A DNA stretch of 44,126 nucleotides from Caldilineaceae bacterium (GTDB lineage: Bacteria > Chloroflexota > Anaerolineae > Caldilineales > Caldilineaceae), in NCBI GenBank assembly GCA_022821585.1, contig JAJEDI010000057.1:1-44126 (forward strand). The letters run 5' to 3'. Under the pieces are notes generated by a model. It saw only the letters and a program-made list of their open reading frames with translations. It was not told where the DNA came from and did not search any database. The position numbers and the translations under genes were made by a program. Of this stretch, positions 18,627-27,622 are shown piece after piece; positions within the stretch are counted from its first letter, which is position 1, and each line of letters starts with the position of its first letter.

Positions 18627-19877
18627 TCATTGAACAACGGCCGTTTCAGCCGGGGGTTCTGCTGTCGCTGCGGTCCCACTGCGGAGGAGGCCTCCGAGGG
18701 CCAGAAGGAAGCTAAGCAGATAGACGAGCCAGCCGAGAACGGGAATCCGGCCGAGAAAGACGATCAGGATTGCGCCTATCAGGAGGAGGAGGAGAGGACT
18801 GTACTCTCCGTCCAGCCGCTGGCCGATTTTCTCACCCAGCCAGTAGCCTGTGAGCAGGGGGCTGAGAAACCATACCAAGGCTGACGAGGCGACCAGAAAG
18901 ATGAACATAGCGATTCCGGGAAGGGCGCCCCAGAAGGCCCATGTAAAGGCGACCAGGATGAGCGACGCGATGGGGATGAAGATCAGCACCACCGCGGCCA
19001 GCAGCCCGTACAGCCCTGTCTCGACCGGATTTGATTGAATCGCGGCGGCAGGTCGGACCAAGATGTTGGGCCGGAAGCGCATCAGCAGCCAACCAAGAAT
19101 GGCGATGCCTAAGGCGATGGCGATTGTGCGGAAAATCCAGCCGAAGACGGCCCCGACGATGGTGCCTCCTTGGGACTCGGAGTCGGGCGGCGCTTCAAAT
19201 TGGATATCGCGGGCGACACCGGCAGGGATTTGGCGTTGCTCGGGGGCAGTGTAAGTCAGTTCACCGCCGATGCGGGCTGCATCGGCGACACTGAATTCGC
19301 CGGCCTGGATATCGGCGTCGCCGCCGATTGTACCGGAGAGATCGAACGTCCCCATAGCACCGAGGAAGTCACCGCCGATGGCGCCCAAGATATCGACGTC
19401 GCCAGCGGCTACGTAGGTATCGCCTCCGATTTCTCCGGTAACGGTCACCCCTGGTGTGACTGCCTGAGTTCCCGCGCCGGTGGGAATGGCGGCCTGCCCG
19501 CCACCGGCACCGAAAAAGGCGTCATCGGCGACAGTTCCCGTGAGTTCAACGCCGCTTCCGGCAGCACGCAGGTCGTCCAGGACGGTTCCGTGAATCACGA
19601 TGCCGGCGGCCAACGCCCACAAGTCGCCTTCGACAACGCCATTCGGGCCAATTTCTACGTATGAGGCAGCGGCGAACAGGTCGCCTTTGACCGTTCCATT
19701 TATGTATATCTCGGTAGCGGCAATATAAAAATCGTCGTCCACGACCTCGCCTTCGGCAAGGCGATAGATTTCGTCGCTGGCAAACTCAGCGGCCAGGGCG
19801 GTGCTGGAACCGGCTACGGCCAGAGAAAACACAAGCGCCACTGCCAGCCAACGAATGGAAACCGTTCGCAGATTCAT
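18627..19877 (-). CDS. Bactofilin-like polymer-forming domain protein with membrane helices
   Basis: About 416 residues. A signal peptide (residues 8-30, ending ALAAEF) leads to about 190 residues of short repeating beta strands (INGTVKGDLFAAA, IGGDTYVAAGDV, ISGTIGGDADI-type). This is the pattern of polymer-forming cytoskeletal/bactofilin domains. A linker then leads to four transmembrane helices (about 260-395). With a signal peptide, the beta domain should face outside, unlike classical cytosolic bactofilins. The ATG at 19877 has GGAGACGAG upstream; 54 bases of further open frame to 19931 are ignored because the signal peptide starts at 19877. It probably acts as an envelope scaffold, but this is inference. 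Confidence 0.8.
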   Translation of the reverse strand: MNLRTVSIRWLAVALVFSLAVAGSSTALAAEFASDEIYRLAEGEVVDDDFYIAATEIYINGTVKGDLFAAASYVEIGPNGVVEGDLWALAAGIVIHGTVLDDLRAAGSGVELTGTVADDAFFGAGGGQAAIPTGAGTQAVTPGVTVTGEIGGDTYVAAGDVDILGAIGGDFLGAMGTFDLSGTIGGDADIQAGEFSVADAARIGGELTYTAPEQRQIPAGVARDIQFEAPPDSESQGGTIVGAVFGWIFRTIAIALGIAILGWLLMRFRPNILVRPAAAIQSNPVETGLYGLLAAVVLIFIPIASLILVAFTWAFWGALPGIAMFIFLVASSALVWFLSPLLTGYWLGEKIGQRLDGEYSPLLLLLIGAILIVFLGRIPVLGWLVYLLSFLLALGGLLRSGTAATAEPPAETAVVQ

Positions 19878-19985
19878 TTCTCGTCTCCGTAAGGATAAGA
19901 CCGGGTCGATATTGTCCCTGAGACTCCACATCAGCCTGCGAAGGAGACGGGGAGAAAAACAGGGGTACCGGTGCGATTTGTCCTG

Positions 19986-20014
19986 ATAATATACTACGAC
20001 TTTTGCAGGCCCAA
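19986..20014 (-). promoter_or_regulatory. Candidate promoter of the bactofilin-like gene
   Basis: Minus strand: TTGGGC (20009-20014), 17 bases, TATTAT (19986-19991). The predicted leader is about 100 bases. Confidence 0.4.
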
Positions 20015-20133
20015 GGATGCGTACGCATGGGGAGCCTTACAGCTTCTGATGGCAGGCGCGAAGAGACGGATTCGACGATCCGCTCTTTGCAATGACAGGG
20101 AGGCAAGAGCTCGGTAGTGGACGGTTGCGCTTC

Positions 20134-21018
20134 TCAGTCCTGCCAGATCACGTTATGGAACAGATCGGGTTCCTGGTAAGCGGTGGGGGCGGGAAAGGCG
20201 CGGGTGTAGATCTCGAAGCGGGACAGCCTGCGGCGCAGCGGTCGCGGGAGGGCGCGCAGGGTGGAGGGGCCACCGCTGTACTGGCTGGCATGGGCGCGGC
20301 TGGCGCGTTCTTTGTGATCGAGAAAGGCGCGCACGTCGATGCGGGCGTGGATCGGGGTCTCCCAGCCGGCGATCTGAACGAGGTCGACGTCCTGATTGCG
20401 GCCGACCTGGCGGGGATTGCGGCCTGTCAACTGCATAAACTTGACTATCCAACGGAGCATGCGCTTGTCGAAGCTGGAATAGTAGAGTTTCTGGGCGGCG
20501 TGGGGCGGGAGGATGCTGTTTCTGCCGCGGCGCGAGCCGGATGCGCCCGCCTGTCCTGCGGCGTAGAAGGCCGCGGTTACGGCCTCGCAGCAGCGAATGT
20601 GGTCAGGGTGTCCGTAACCGCCGTAGGGATCGTGGGTGATGACGACGTGGGGCTTCAAGCGGCGGACGTAGTCGATCAGTTCTGCCAGCAGCCGATCAAG
20701 GGGCTGTTGCACCAACGCCCTGGGGTGCTCATTGTCGGGCGAGCCGCGCATACCGCTGTCGCGGTAGGGCAGATTCCAGATAGTGGTGACGCCCAGTTCG
20801 ACGGCGGCGCGGGCAAGTTCTTCGCTGCGGACCTGGGCAAGGGTGCGTTCGGTCTGGTTACGGTGGCTCTCGTTTACGGAGCCGGCGTCACCGTCGGTGG
20901 CGATGATGACATGCACTTGCACGCCTTCGGCAGCGTAGCGTGCCAACGTGCCTCCGGGTCCAAAGCTTTCGTCGTCGGGATGGGCAAAGACGCCAAGCAG
21001 TGTGCGTGAACTGGTCAT
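20134..21018 (-). CDS. PIG-L (LmbE) family zinc deacetylase
   Basis: About 294 residues. The metal and catalytic motif AHPDDE (residues 12-17) and the second metal motif GHPDH (136-140) are both intact. The order and spacing match the GlcNAc-PI de-N-acetylase / MshB / BshB family, which removes acetyl groups from N-acetylglucosamine conjugates. The C-terminal part (KFMQLTGRNPRQ onward) is longer than in BshB and closer to mycothiol-conjugate-amidase-like proteins. The thiol or glycan substrate here is unknown. ATG 21018 is preferred over the in-frame TTG at 21045. It follows the membrane spermidine-synthase-like gene by 61 bases and is probably in its operon. Confidence 0.88.
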   Translation of the reverse strand: MTSSRTLLGVFAHPDDESFGPGGTLARYAAEGVQVHVIIATDGDAGSVNESHRNQTERTLAQVRSEELARAAVELGVTTIWNLPYRDSGMRGSPDNEHPRALVQQPLDRLLAELIDYVRRLKPHVVITHDPYGGYGHPDHIRCCEAVTAAFYAAGQAGASGSRRGRNSILPPHAAQKLYYSSFDKRMLRWIVKFMQLTGRNPRQVGRNQDVDLVQIAGWETPIHARIDVRAFLDHKERASRAHASQYSGGPSTLRALPRPLRRRLSRFEIYTRAFPAPTAYQEPDLFHNVIWQD

Positions 21019-21079
21019 ATTGGGTTGCTCTTTCGATAGGGCCAATGGCCGGTCAAGGATGGCATTTAGCGTGCGTCGG

Positions 21080-22699
21080 TTACTGTGGTTCGGTTCTGCT
21101 GCGGAGGAAACTCCAGATTATGCCATGCACCAGCCGTTCGACGGGGGCACGGTCGTCGGTGAGAATGGGCGTGTCTGGGGACGGATTGGGGGCGCGGACG
21201 CGAGACAGATTGCGGTCGCAAGAGGACTGGCTGGCGCAACCGGCCACCTCCAGCGCGAACCGACGGAACTGGCGCGGCAGCGAAGAGGGCATGGCGGTGA
21301 CGTTGGCGGTGAAGGCTTCCCGGGTCGCCGGTTGGTTGGCGGCGACGACGAGGGAGTTGCCGAGGTCGTCGGGCGGCCCCGGTTCGTCGATGATGAGCAC
21401 GGAAGGGAACACGGCGGCCAGGGTGGCGGCGAGGGCGTCGACGAGCGCAAAATCTGTGGGAGAGCGGCCGACGTTGATCATGAGGACACCCTGGTCACTC
21501 ATGTGACTGCGCGCGAGCTGGAAGAACTCGACGGTCGTGAGGTGGAAGGGTATGTAGGGCGGGCGGTAGGCGTCTACGAGGACAATGTCAAAGAGTTGGT
21601 CTTGGGGCTGGTCAAGGAGCCAGCGGCGGCCGTCGGCGGCGACAGCTGTCAGGTTGGGTTGGGTCATGTCGAAGTAGCGCCGCCCCACCTCGATGATCTG
21701 TGGATCGAGCTCGACGCCGACGATTTCGAGCGGGCCGTAGATTTGGGTATACAGACTGGGTGCGGTGCCGGCGGCGAGCCCGATGACAAGCACGCGTTCG
21801 CGGGGGTCTGGAGTGCCATTGGGTCGGAAGAGCGGCGCCAGCAGGAAGTAGTCCCAGATGCCTTTGCTGAGCAGGCTGTCGGGGTGGTAGACGCTGTGGA
21901 GGCCGACGCCTTCGTTGAGTTGGAGGTGGCGTTCACTGCCCCAAGTCCGAACCAGAATATAGTTGTAGAGAGATTCGTCTTCGTATAGAATTGGGCTGTC
22001 ATCCTGGCTGTCCCAGTGGGCGCGAACGCTGCCGGGATCGATGAGGGCCAGGGCCAGTGTGGCACCCAGCGCGAGCAGCGCGATGCCGTGGATGCGCCGG
22101 CTGCGGCCGTAGAGGAGAGCCGCCAGCAGTGTGACGGCCAGCAGCCAGAGTGCGAGCAGGTAGAAGCTCCAGCGGGTCCCGTAGGAGGGGATCAGCCAGA
22201 GCACGGGTAGAAATGTACCGATGATGCTGCCGCAGGTGCCGATGGCATAGAGGCTTCCGGCCACACGTCCGGTCTGATGCAGATCGGTTACGGCCAAGCG
22301 CACAGCCCAGGGGCTGACCGCCCCCAACAGGATGACGGGCAGGCTGAAGAGCAGCAAGACGACAAACAACGCGCCGGCGAGCAGACCTGGAAGATAGTCG
22401 TTGAGCCCCACCGTTGCCAGGCGCAGGATGGGCGGACTGACGGCCGGCGTAAGGGCTACGCCCAGCCCGGCGATCGTCACGAGCGTCAACAGGCTGCCGA
22501 GGCTGGGGAAGCGGTCGGCCAGTTTGCCACCCAGCCAAGCTCCAATTGCAAGGTAAGACAGGATCAGCCCGATCAGGGCTGCCCAAACGATCTGGCTGTT
22601 TCCGAACCAGGGTTCCAGGAGGCGGGCGGCGCTGAACTCAACGCCGAGGGTGACTGCGCCCGCCGTGAAGACGAGCATGCGGAAGACAAAGGTTTTCAT
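21080..22699 (-). CDS. Membrane-fused spermidine synthase-like protein
   Basis: About 539 residues. The first 230 contain seven or eight transmembrane helices with MFS-like character (SYLAIGAWLGGKLADR). The rest is a class I methyltransferase-fold domain of the spermidine-synthase type. It has an S-adenosylmethionine-site GLAAGTAPS, acidic VGVELDPQIIEVG, ADGRRWLL, and the DIVLVDAYRPPYIPFHLTTVEFF core. True aminopropyltransferases have D-A/S-D-P-x-G-P at the last site; here it is DAYRPPY, so polyamine synthesis is doubtful. Such fused proteins are common in Chloroflexota and Proteobacteria. The start is ATG 22699; a -10-like TATACT lies at 22754-22759. Confidence 0.85.
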   Translation of the reverse strand: MKTFVFRMLVFTAGAVTLGVEFSAARLLEPWFGNSQIVWAALIGLILSYLAIGAWLGGKLADRFPSLGSLLTLVTIAGLGVALTPAVSPPILRLATVGLNDYLPGLLAGALFVVLLLFSLPVILLGAVSPWAVRLAVTDLHQTGRVAGSLYAIGTCGSIIGTFLPVLWLIPSYGTRWSFYLLALWLLAVTLLAALLYGRSRRIHGIALLALGATLALALIDPGSVRAHWDSQDDSPILYEDESLYNYILVRTWGSERHLQLNEGVGLHSVYHPDSLLSKGIWDYFLLAPLFRPNGTPDPRERVLVIGLAAGTAPSLYTQIYGPLEIVGVELDPQIIEVGRRYFDMTQPNLTAVAADGRRWLLDQPQDQLFDIVLVDAYRPPYIPFHLTTVEFFQLARSHMSDQGVLMINVGRSPTDFALVDALAATLAAVFPSVLIIDEPGPPDDLGNSLVVAANQPATREAFTANVTAMPSSLPRQFRRFALEVAGCASQSSCDRNLSRVRAPNPSPDTPILTDDRAPVERLVHGIIWSFLRSRTEPQ

Positions 22700-22923
22700 A
22701 CAGGAGCGGTACGGTCCCGATAGCTGCGGATACGCCCACAGAACTGCCGCAACAGTATAGCACATCAGACATTAGCCTGGAGAGATACCGATGGGGGTAG
22801 CACGGCGAAAGAGGCTGAAAGTGTGCAAGGTTTGCGTGCCGTTGTCTCTACTGCTTGCCCGTTGCCAAGTGTTTGAAGTCAAGTCGGAAACGGGCAGGGA
22901 AGCTGGAGAAAAGGGGGAATGAG

Positions 22924-23976
22924 ATGAGTGAAATCGGCCTGATAGCTCTCTTTGGTTCGGGTGAGACAGCACCGGGGGCCTACCGAATTCATGAGCGGGT
23001 GATGCGAGAACTGCCGGCCCCGGTCCAGGCTGCCATTTTGGAGACGCCGGCCGGATTTGAACTGAATTCGCCCGCGGTTGCCGGAAAGGTCGGTGCTTAT
23101 CTGGAACGTCATCTGCGCAATTATTCCCCACAGATTTCGATTGTGCCGGCGCGCAAGCGGGGTACCGAGTTTGATCCTGACGACCCTGAACTTGCAGGTC
23201 CATTGTTGGAAAGCAGCTATCTTTTCATGGGCCCAGGCAGTCCTTCCTATGCGGTGCGCCAGTTGCGCGACAGCTACGCGTGGCACGCGCTACGGGCGCG
23301 GCACCGGCTGGGCGGGGCGATCTGCTTTTCCAGTGCGACAACGGTTGCGTCCGGCCGCTACACGCTGCCGGTCTATGAGATTTACAAGGTTGGAGAGGAC
23401 CTCCACTGGATCGAAGGGCTGGCTTTTTTCAGCGATTTTGGACTGCGACTGAGCGTCATTCCCCACTGGAACAACAATGACGGTGGAGACGAGCTTGATA
23501 CCAGTCACTGTTACATGGGCCAGCCGCGCTTCGACGAACTGCTGTCGCTGCTGCCACGCCCGGTGACCGTACTGGGGATCGACGAGAACACGGGCGTGGT
23601 GATCGATCCTGTAGCGGGGGTATGTGAGCTAGTGGGCCAGGGGGGCGCGACTGTGCTGACAGCGGAAGGCGAGCAGGTGTTCGGGAGCGGGTCGCAGTTT
23701 CCGGCGACGGCGCTGGGGGACTGGCGTTTGCCGCCAACGCCGCAAGACGGCATTCCGGGGGAGATCTGGGAGCGGGCTTGTGCGGTGCGAGACGCGGCCG
23801 CGAATGCTGAAGATGAGGAGGCGCCGGAGCCGATACTGGCTTTGGCCGAACAGCGCCAGGCCGCACGGGCGGAGCGCAACTGGGCGGAGGCGGATGCGCT
23901 GCGGGACGAGATCAGCGCGCTGGGCTGGCAGGTACACGACACGCCGGAGGGACCGCGGCTGGAGAAGGCGAAATAG
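22924..23976 (+). CDS. S51/GATase1-like protein fused to a cysteinyl-tRNA-synthetase-type C-terminal segment
   Basis: A protein of 350 residues. Residues 1-290 resemble cyanophycinase/dipeptidase E-like (S51) or class I amidotransferase-like proteins: LIALFGSGETAPG, LFMGPGSPSYAVRQL, then ICFSSATTVASG at the nucleophile position and SVIPHWNNNDGG. The usual G-x-S-A-G-A is changed here, so activity is uncertain. Residues 304-350 (LAEQRQAARAERNWAEADAL, then RDEISALGW and DTPEGPRL) closely match the extreme C-terminus of bacterial cysteinyl-tRNA synthetases. ATG 22924 has AAGGGGG upstream; the open frame extends back to 22855 but has no supported start. The PhyH gene follows after 74 bases. Confidence 0.8.
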   Translation: MSEIGLIALFGSGETAPGAYRIHERVMRELPAPVQAAILETPAGFELNSPAVAGKVGAYLERHLRNYSPQISIVPARKRGTEFDPDDPELAGPLLESSYLFMGPGSPSYAVRQLRDSYAWHALRARHRLGGAICFSSATTVASGRYTLPVYEIYKVGEDLHWIEGLAFFSDFGLRLSVIPHWNNNDGGDELDTSHCYMGQPRFDELLSLLPRPVTVLGIDENTGVVIDPVAGVCELVGQGGATVLTAEGEQVFGSGSQFPATALGDWRLPPTPQDGIPGEIWERACAVRDAAANAEDEEAPEPILALAEQRQAARAERNWAEADALRDEISALGWQVHDTPEGPRLEKAK

Positions 23977-24050
23977 AAGTGACTGGGTGGACGTTGAACG
24001 CATACCACCCTGTTTCTGCCATACGCTGTACACAGTAAGGAAACGGAGCC

Positions 24051-24932
24051 ATGGTATCGAACGCTGTTGCAAACCTCCAGGACCAGATTCGGGACAGGTA
24101 TGACTCCTTCGAGCATCACACAATCTCCTATCACATTCTGGTCAACAACGAGGGGCAGAAGCCTGAACGGAGTTTCGATGTCTGGGCGTCACAGGCCGAG
24201 ATCGAGGCGTTTGCGAAGGACGGCTACCTGGTGCGGGAGGCCTTGATCGAGGGCGAACCGTTGGAGATGCTACGCCGGGCGCTGGACGCGGTGGAAGAGG
24301 CGGAGTTTGAGGAGGCCGACGGGAGTCGTTTGCGCGGCCGGGACTGGATTCCGCGGCATCTGTTTGACAAACATGCCGACTTTCACATGTTGATCAACTT
24401 TGACCCGCTGCTCTCGGTGGCGCGTGCGGTGCTGGGTCCGTTTGTGCGCATTCGCCAGCTTGCGGCGCGCATCAGCTATCCGGGGCAGGAGGTCCAGTTT
24501 ACGCGCTGGCATCACCATCAGCCGGGGATGACGGAGCCGGTCCCGCCCTTTTTCGCGTATCCGCACAAGCTGGACTGTCTGATCTATCTGGATGAGTTGA
24601 ACGACGCCAACGGGATTCTGGCGGTCGTACCGGGTACCCATTTGCATACAGGTGAGAGTCTGCCGTTGGAGGAGCATGGCAGTTTGGCGGGACAGAGGGA
24701 GATAAGGGCGCCGGCGGGATCCTGCGTGATGCTGCACGGCAACCTGTGGCATCGGGCGATGCCGACGGGTGCGGAAGGCAAGAAGCGGCGCGTGTTGATT
24801 CTGAGTTACGGGCCGACGTGGATGCGCAAATCGCCGTTTGGAGACAGTCCGGAGAACGGGCTGATGGAGAAGGTGATCGAGGAGGCGGATGCGGCGACGC
24901 AGGAGCTGCTGGGAATTGGCGGGTATCAGTAG
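24051..24932 (+). CDS. Phytanoyl-CoA dioxygenase (PhyH) family protein
   Basis: A 293-residue Fe(II)/2-oxoglutarate dioxygenase-like protein. Motifs in order are FAKDGYLVREALI near the start of the domain, RWHHHQPG at the first metal-ligand region, DCLIYLDELNDANGILAVVPGTH, and HGNLWHRAMPT with the distal metal His. A following RRVLILSYGP supplies the Arg expected to bind 2-oxoglutarate. Family members hydroxylate diverse small molecules; the substrate is unknown. ATG 24051 has AAGGAAACGGAG upstream. It is on the same strand as the S51-like gene but has its own spacing of 74 bases. Confidence 0.87.
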   Translation: MVSNAVANLQDQIRDRYDSFEHHTISYHILVNNEGQKPERSFDVWASQAEIEAFAKDGYLVREALIEGEPLEMLRRALDAVEEAEFEEADGSRLRGRDWIPRHLFDKHADFHMLINFDPLLSVARAVLGPFVRIRQLAARISYPGQEVQFTRWHHHQPGMTEPVPPFFAYPHKLDCLIYLDELNDANGILAVVPGTHLHTGESLPLEEHGSLAGQREIRAPAGSCVMLHGNLWHRAMPTGAEGKKRRVLILSYGPTWMRKSPFGDSPENGLMEKVIEEADAATQELLGIGGYQ

Positions 24933-25096
24933 GTGGTAGCAGCCGTGGCCCAGTGACCCGGTCGGGACTACCTTCTTCTTGTTGTCGGCAGAGAGTGAAA
25001 GCGCTGCATAGAGACGAAGCTGATTTGAGTCAACAGCACCACGAGTTCAGATTTTTTCGCAGTCCCCCTGAAAGTCCGTCGAAAGACCCCTAAGCG

Positions 25097-25393
25097 ATGA
25101 GCAGACTCCCGCCTATTCATCCAGGAGAAATCCTCTATAAGGAGTTCCTACTGCCGCTAGACATCACCCCGAACGGTCTGGCCAAGGCGATCGGTGTCGA
25201 TGCGCGACGGATCCACGGAATCGTCCGGGCGCAGCGCTCGATCACAGCCGAAACCGCCCTTCTGTTCTCACGTTATTTTGGAAATTCTGCAGAGTTCTGG
25301 ATGGGGCTTCAGAATCAGTACGACCTGGAAGGTGCCGAGGACCGGCTTTCGCAGAAGCTGGACAAGGTGGTGGCCTATTCGTCCGGCGAGTGA
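25097..25393 (+). CDS. higA: HigA-family antitoxin-like DNA-binding protein, no HigB beside it
   Basis: A 98-residue XRE-type helix-turn-helix protein with the HigA/VapI signature: IHPGEILYKEFL at the N-terminus, GLAKAIGVDARRIHGIVRAQRSI as the helix-turn-helix, and FGNSAEFWMGLQNQYDLE after it. In higBA loci the HigB toxin gene normally lies just upstream. The 164 bases upstream here (24933-25096) show no HigB frame or remnant, and the gene downstream is dnaN in the opposite direction. It may be a solitary regulator or a leftover antitoxin. No strong Shine-Dalgarno site is seen. Confidence 0.85.
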   Translation: MSRLPPIHPGEILYKEFLLPLDITPNGLAKAIGVDARRIHGIVRAQRSITAETALLFSRYFGNSAEFWMGLQNQYDLEGAEDRLSQKLDKVVAYSSGE

Positions 25394-25416
25394 ACCTGGC
25401 TTTCAGGCGCAATAAG

Positions 25417-25452
25417 ACGGGAGTCGCGTTGACCGCGACTCCCGTTCTTTTT
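25417..25452 (+). terminator. Rho-independent terminator after higA
   Basis: A perfect 12-bp stem, 25417-25428 paired with 25434-25445, loop TTGAC, followed by TCTTTTT. On the other strand the tail TCTTATT could also serve dnaN, so it may be bidirectional. Confidence 0.9.
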
Positions 25453-25473
25453 GCAGTTCGATTGTGCGTCCGG

Positions 25474-26688
25474 TCAGCGGGGCGGGTGCATGGGCATGAC
25501 GACGTGGAGGAACTCTTCGTCGGCGAGGCCGAGGGGCCGGATGGTGCCGGGGCGGTTGGACTGGGTAGTCTCGAGGACGACCTGCTCCTCGTCGATCTGG
25601 CTGAGGACGGCGATCAGATAGCGGACATCGAAATCGATCTCCAGGTCATCTCCTTCCACCATTGCATCCAACTCATTCTTGCTGTTTCCCATCTCGGCGC
25701 TGCTGGCAGTGAGATGGAGGTTGCCGACGCCGCTGTCGCCATTGGGCTCGATCTTGAGGCGGACGATGTTGGCGTTGTCGCGGGCGAAGAGCTGGGCGAC
25801 GCGAACGGCCTGGAGGAAGGATTCGGTGCCGACGACTGTACGGGTGTTGTGGCTCTTGGGGATGATGGCGCGGTAGTCGGGGAAGCGGTCGGCGATGAGC
25901 TGGCTGACGAGATCGACCTGGTGGAAGGCGCCGCGGGTCTCGCCGCCTTTGCCCCAGACACGGAAGAGAATCTGGTTGCGGGCCTGGGTTACGGTGACCT
26001 GGACGGACCGTTCTTCTTCTGCGTCGGCGATGATGCGGCCGAGCTCGCCCAGATGGCGGGCGGGGACTACGACGGCCAGATCGTCGGTGAAAGCCTCTTC
26101 GACTTCGATGCTGCGCACGCTGAGGCGGTAGCCGTCGGTTGCGGCGAGGGAGAGGCGCTCCTTGGCGAAGGTAACTTCGACGCCGGTGAGGGTGGGGCGG
26201 CTCTCGTCGGTGGCGGCGGCGAAGACGACCTGATCGATCATCTTGGTGAGCCCGGCGGTTTCGAGGGCGATTGTGCGTCCTTCGAGGGTTTCGGCCGTCT
26301 CCTCGGGCCCGTCGCCGTTATCGACTGTGGGAATTACGGGGAACTCCTGCGCGTCGATGCCCTTTATGTTGACGTCGAATTTGCCGCAGCGCAGATGGAG
26401 CGTTTGCGTGCGTACGGACAACTCCATCTCGATCTTGTCGGGCGGCAGGCTGTTGACGAACTCGGTCAACAGGCGGGCCGGGACGGTGATGGCGCCTTCA
26501 TCCTCTATGCGGGCGCCGATCCAGCAGTTGACGCCGATCTCTAGATTGGTGGCAGCCAGCCGTAGTTTGTCATCCTTGGCCTCGAGCAGGATGTTACCGA
26601 GCACCGGCAGTGTACTGCGGGACGATACGGCGCGACCGACGATTGACAGGCCCTTCGACAGATTCTCCTGAAAGCAGCTTACGCGCAC
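25474..26688 (-). CDS. dnaN: DNA polymerase III beta subunit (sliding clamp)
   Basis: A 404-residue protein with the three-domain clamp organisation. Domain 1 has GLSIVGRAVSSRSTLPVLGN and LRLAATNLEIGV. Domain 2 has AAATDESRPTLTGV and LAATDGYRLS. Domain 3 ends in EEFLHVVMPMHPPR, a variant of the usual P-M-R-L/H-L-like end. The clamp tethers polymerase III to DNA. Length is slightly above the E. coli 366 because of short insertions. The start is GTG 26688 with GGGAGG five bases upstream; the overlapping ATG at 26690 is out of frame and stops after three codons. There is no dnaA beside it and no DnaA-box cluster is seen, so the origin is probably elsewhere. Confidence 0.96.
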   Translation of the reverse strand: MRVSCFQENLSKGLSIVGRAVSSRSTLPVLGNILLEAKDDKLRLAATNLEIGVNCWIGARIEDEGAITVPARLLTEFVNSLPPDKIEMELSVRTQTLHLRCGKFDVNIKGIDAQEFPVIPTVDNGDGPEETAETLEGRTIALETAGLTKMIDQVVFAAATDESRPTLTGVEVTFAKERLSLAATDGYRLSVRSIEVEEAFTDDLAVVVPARHLGELGRIIADAEEERSVQVTVTQARNQILFRVWGKGGETRGAFHQVDLVSQLIADRFPDYRAIIPKSHNTRTVVGTESFLQAVRVAQLFARDNANIVRLKIEPNGDSGVGNLHLTASSAEMGNSKNELDAMVEGDDLEIDFDVRYLIAVLSQIDEEQVVLETTQSNRPGTIRPLGLADEEFLHVVMPMHPPR

Positions 26689-26824
26689 ATTTGCCTCCCG
26701 TCCTCCAGGAATTTGTTCTTAATTTGGTACATTTTCAGATAGTTCTCGCTCAAGCAGCGAAGTGGTGATGCGTTGATCAAGCATAGCATAGCGGAAATTG
26801 CAGGCCAAACTATCGGCCCATGGA

Positions 26825-27622
26825 TCAAGCGGTAGCGGCGGCCGCGGCGAGCGGTTTGCGAAGATTGAAGACCAGCCAGAGGGGCAGCAGCGCGGCCAGC
26901 GTGATCGCCAACTCGGTCAAGATAATACCGGTGAATTGGAGCATCACGACAGCGATGGCATTGAAGCCGATATGGAGGATCATTGCAGCCAGCAGGAGCC
27001 GCCTGTCGGAGCGCAGCAGGCCCAACAGAACGAGCAGGGTTGCGCCGACATGGAAGACCATGGCGGGCACCCGTTCCCACGCGCCCAGCAGGGGCTCCCA
27101 CCAACGTAATGCGTTGAGGGCATCGAGTTGTGTTTGGACTGCGGCGGCTTGTTCGGGCGGGAGTTGCTCGAGTTGGGCAAGAACGGTGGGCGCGGACAGA
27201 GACAGGACAAGCGCGGAGACGACGCTGCCGCCGACGAAAAGAAGCGCCTCGATGCCACCGTGGCCGATGCCGAACATCACCCCTTCCCGCCAGGAACGAA
27301 CATTCCTGGCAAAGCGGCGGATCATAAGCCAGCGCGCGCCTTCCTCAAACAGACCGGAGGTAAGGACCAGAAGGGCGCCGTTGAGCCAGGTCAGCAGGGC
27401 GGGTTCCCATGAGCGGGCGACGGGGTTCAGGAGGAGGGAGAGGCCTTGCAGCAGGGACAGTCGTATAAGCTGTGCGAGCACAAATGTGACGGCTCCGAAT
27501 GCAAGGCTGCTCCAGAGCGCGGCACTGTGCCGACGCCAGACCGTTGCCGCGGCGACGGGAAGGATGACGACCAGCGCGAGTTCCACGACGAGCATGGTAA
27601 GGACGACGGGATTGTCGAACAA
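26825..27622 (-). CDS. YhfC-family (glutamic-type) intramembrane protease-like protein
   Basis: A 265-residue polytopic membrane protein with about seven helices. Conserved membrane motifs are FEEGARW (Glu 93-94), GIGHGGIEAL (His 121, Glu 125) and HIGFNA near residue 238. These match the YhfC/PrsW-CPBP type of intramembrane protease, whose Glu and His residues form the active site. The substrate is unknown. The start is TTG 27622, chosen because GGGAGG lies seven bases upstream; the next ATG is ten codons in. It follows no close gene and lies 136 bases before dnaN on the same strand. Confidence 0.8.
   Translation of the reverse strand: MFDNPVVLTMLVVELALVVILPVAAATVWRRHSAALWSSLAFGAVTFVLAQLIRLSLLQGLSLLLNPVARSWEPALLTWLNGALLVLTSGLFEEGARWLMIRRFARNVRSWREGVMFGIGHGGIEALLFVGGSVVSALVLSLSAPTVLAQLEQLPPEQAAAVQTQLDALNALRWWEPLLGAWERVPAMVFHVGATLLVLLGLLRSDRRLLLAAMILHIGFNAIAVVMLQFTGIILTELAITLAALLPLWLVFNLRKPLAAAAATA

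Noticed and set aside
24933..25096. Possible HigB toxin upstream of higA
   Set aside because: No frame shows HigB residues such as the LKGDR or NDQWRI motifs.
26690..26824. Replication origin next to dnaN
   Set aside because: No TTATCCACA-like DnaA boxes, no AT-rich unwinding stretch and no dnaA gene are seen.
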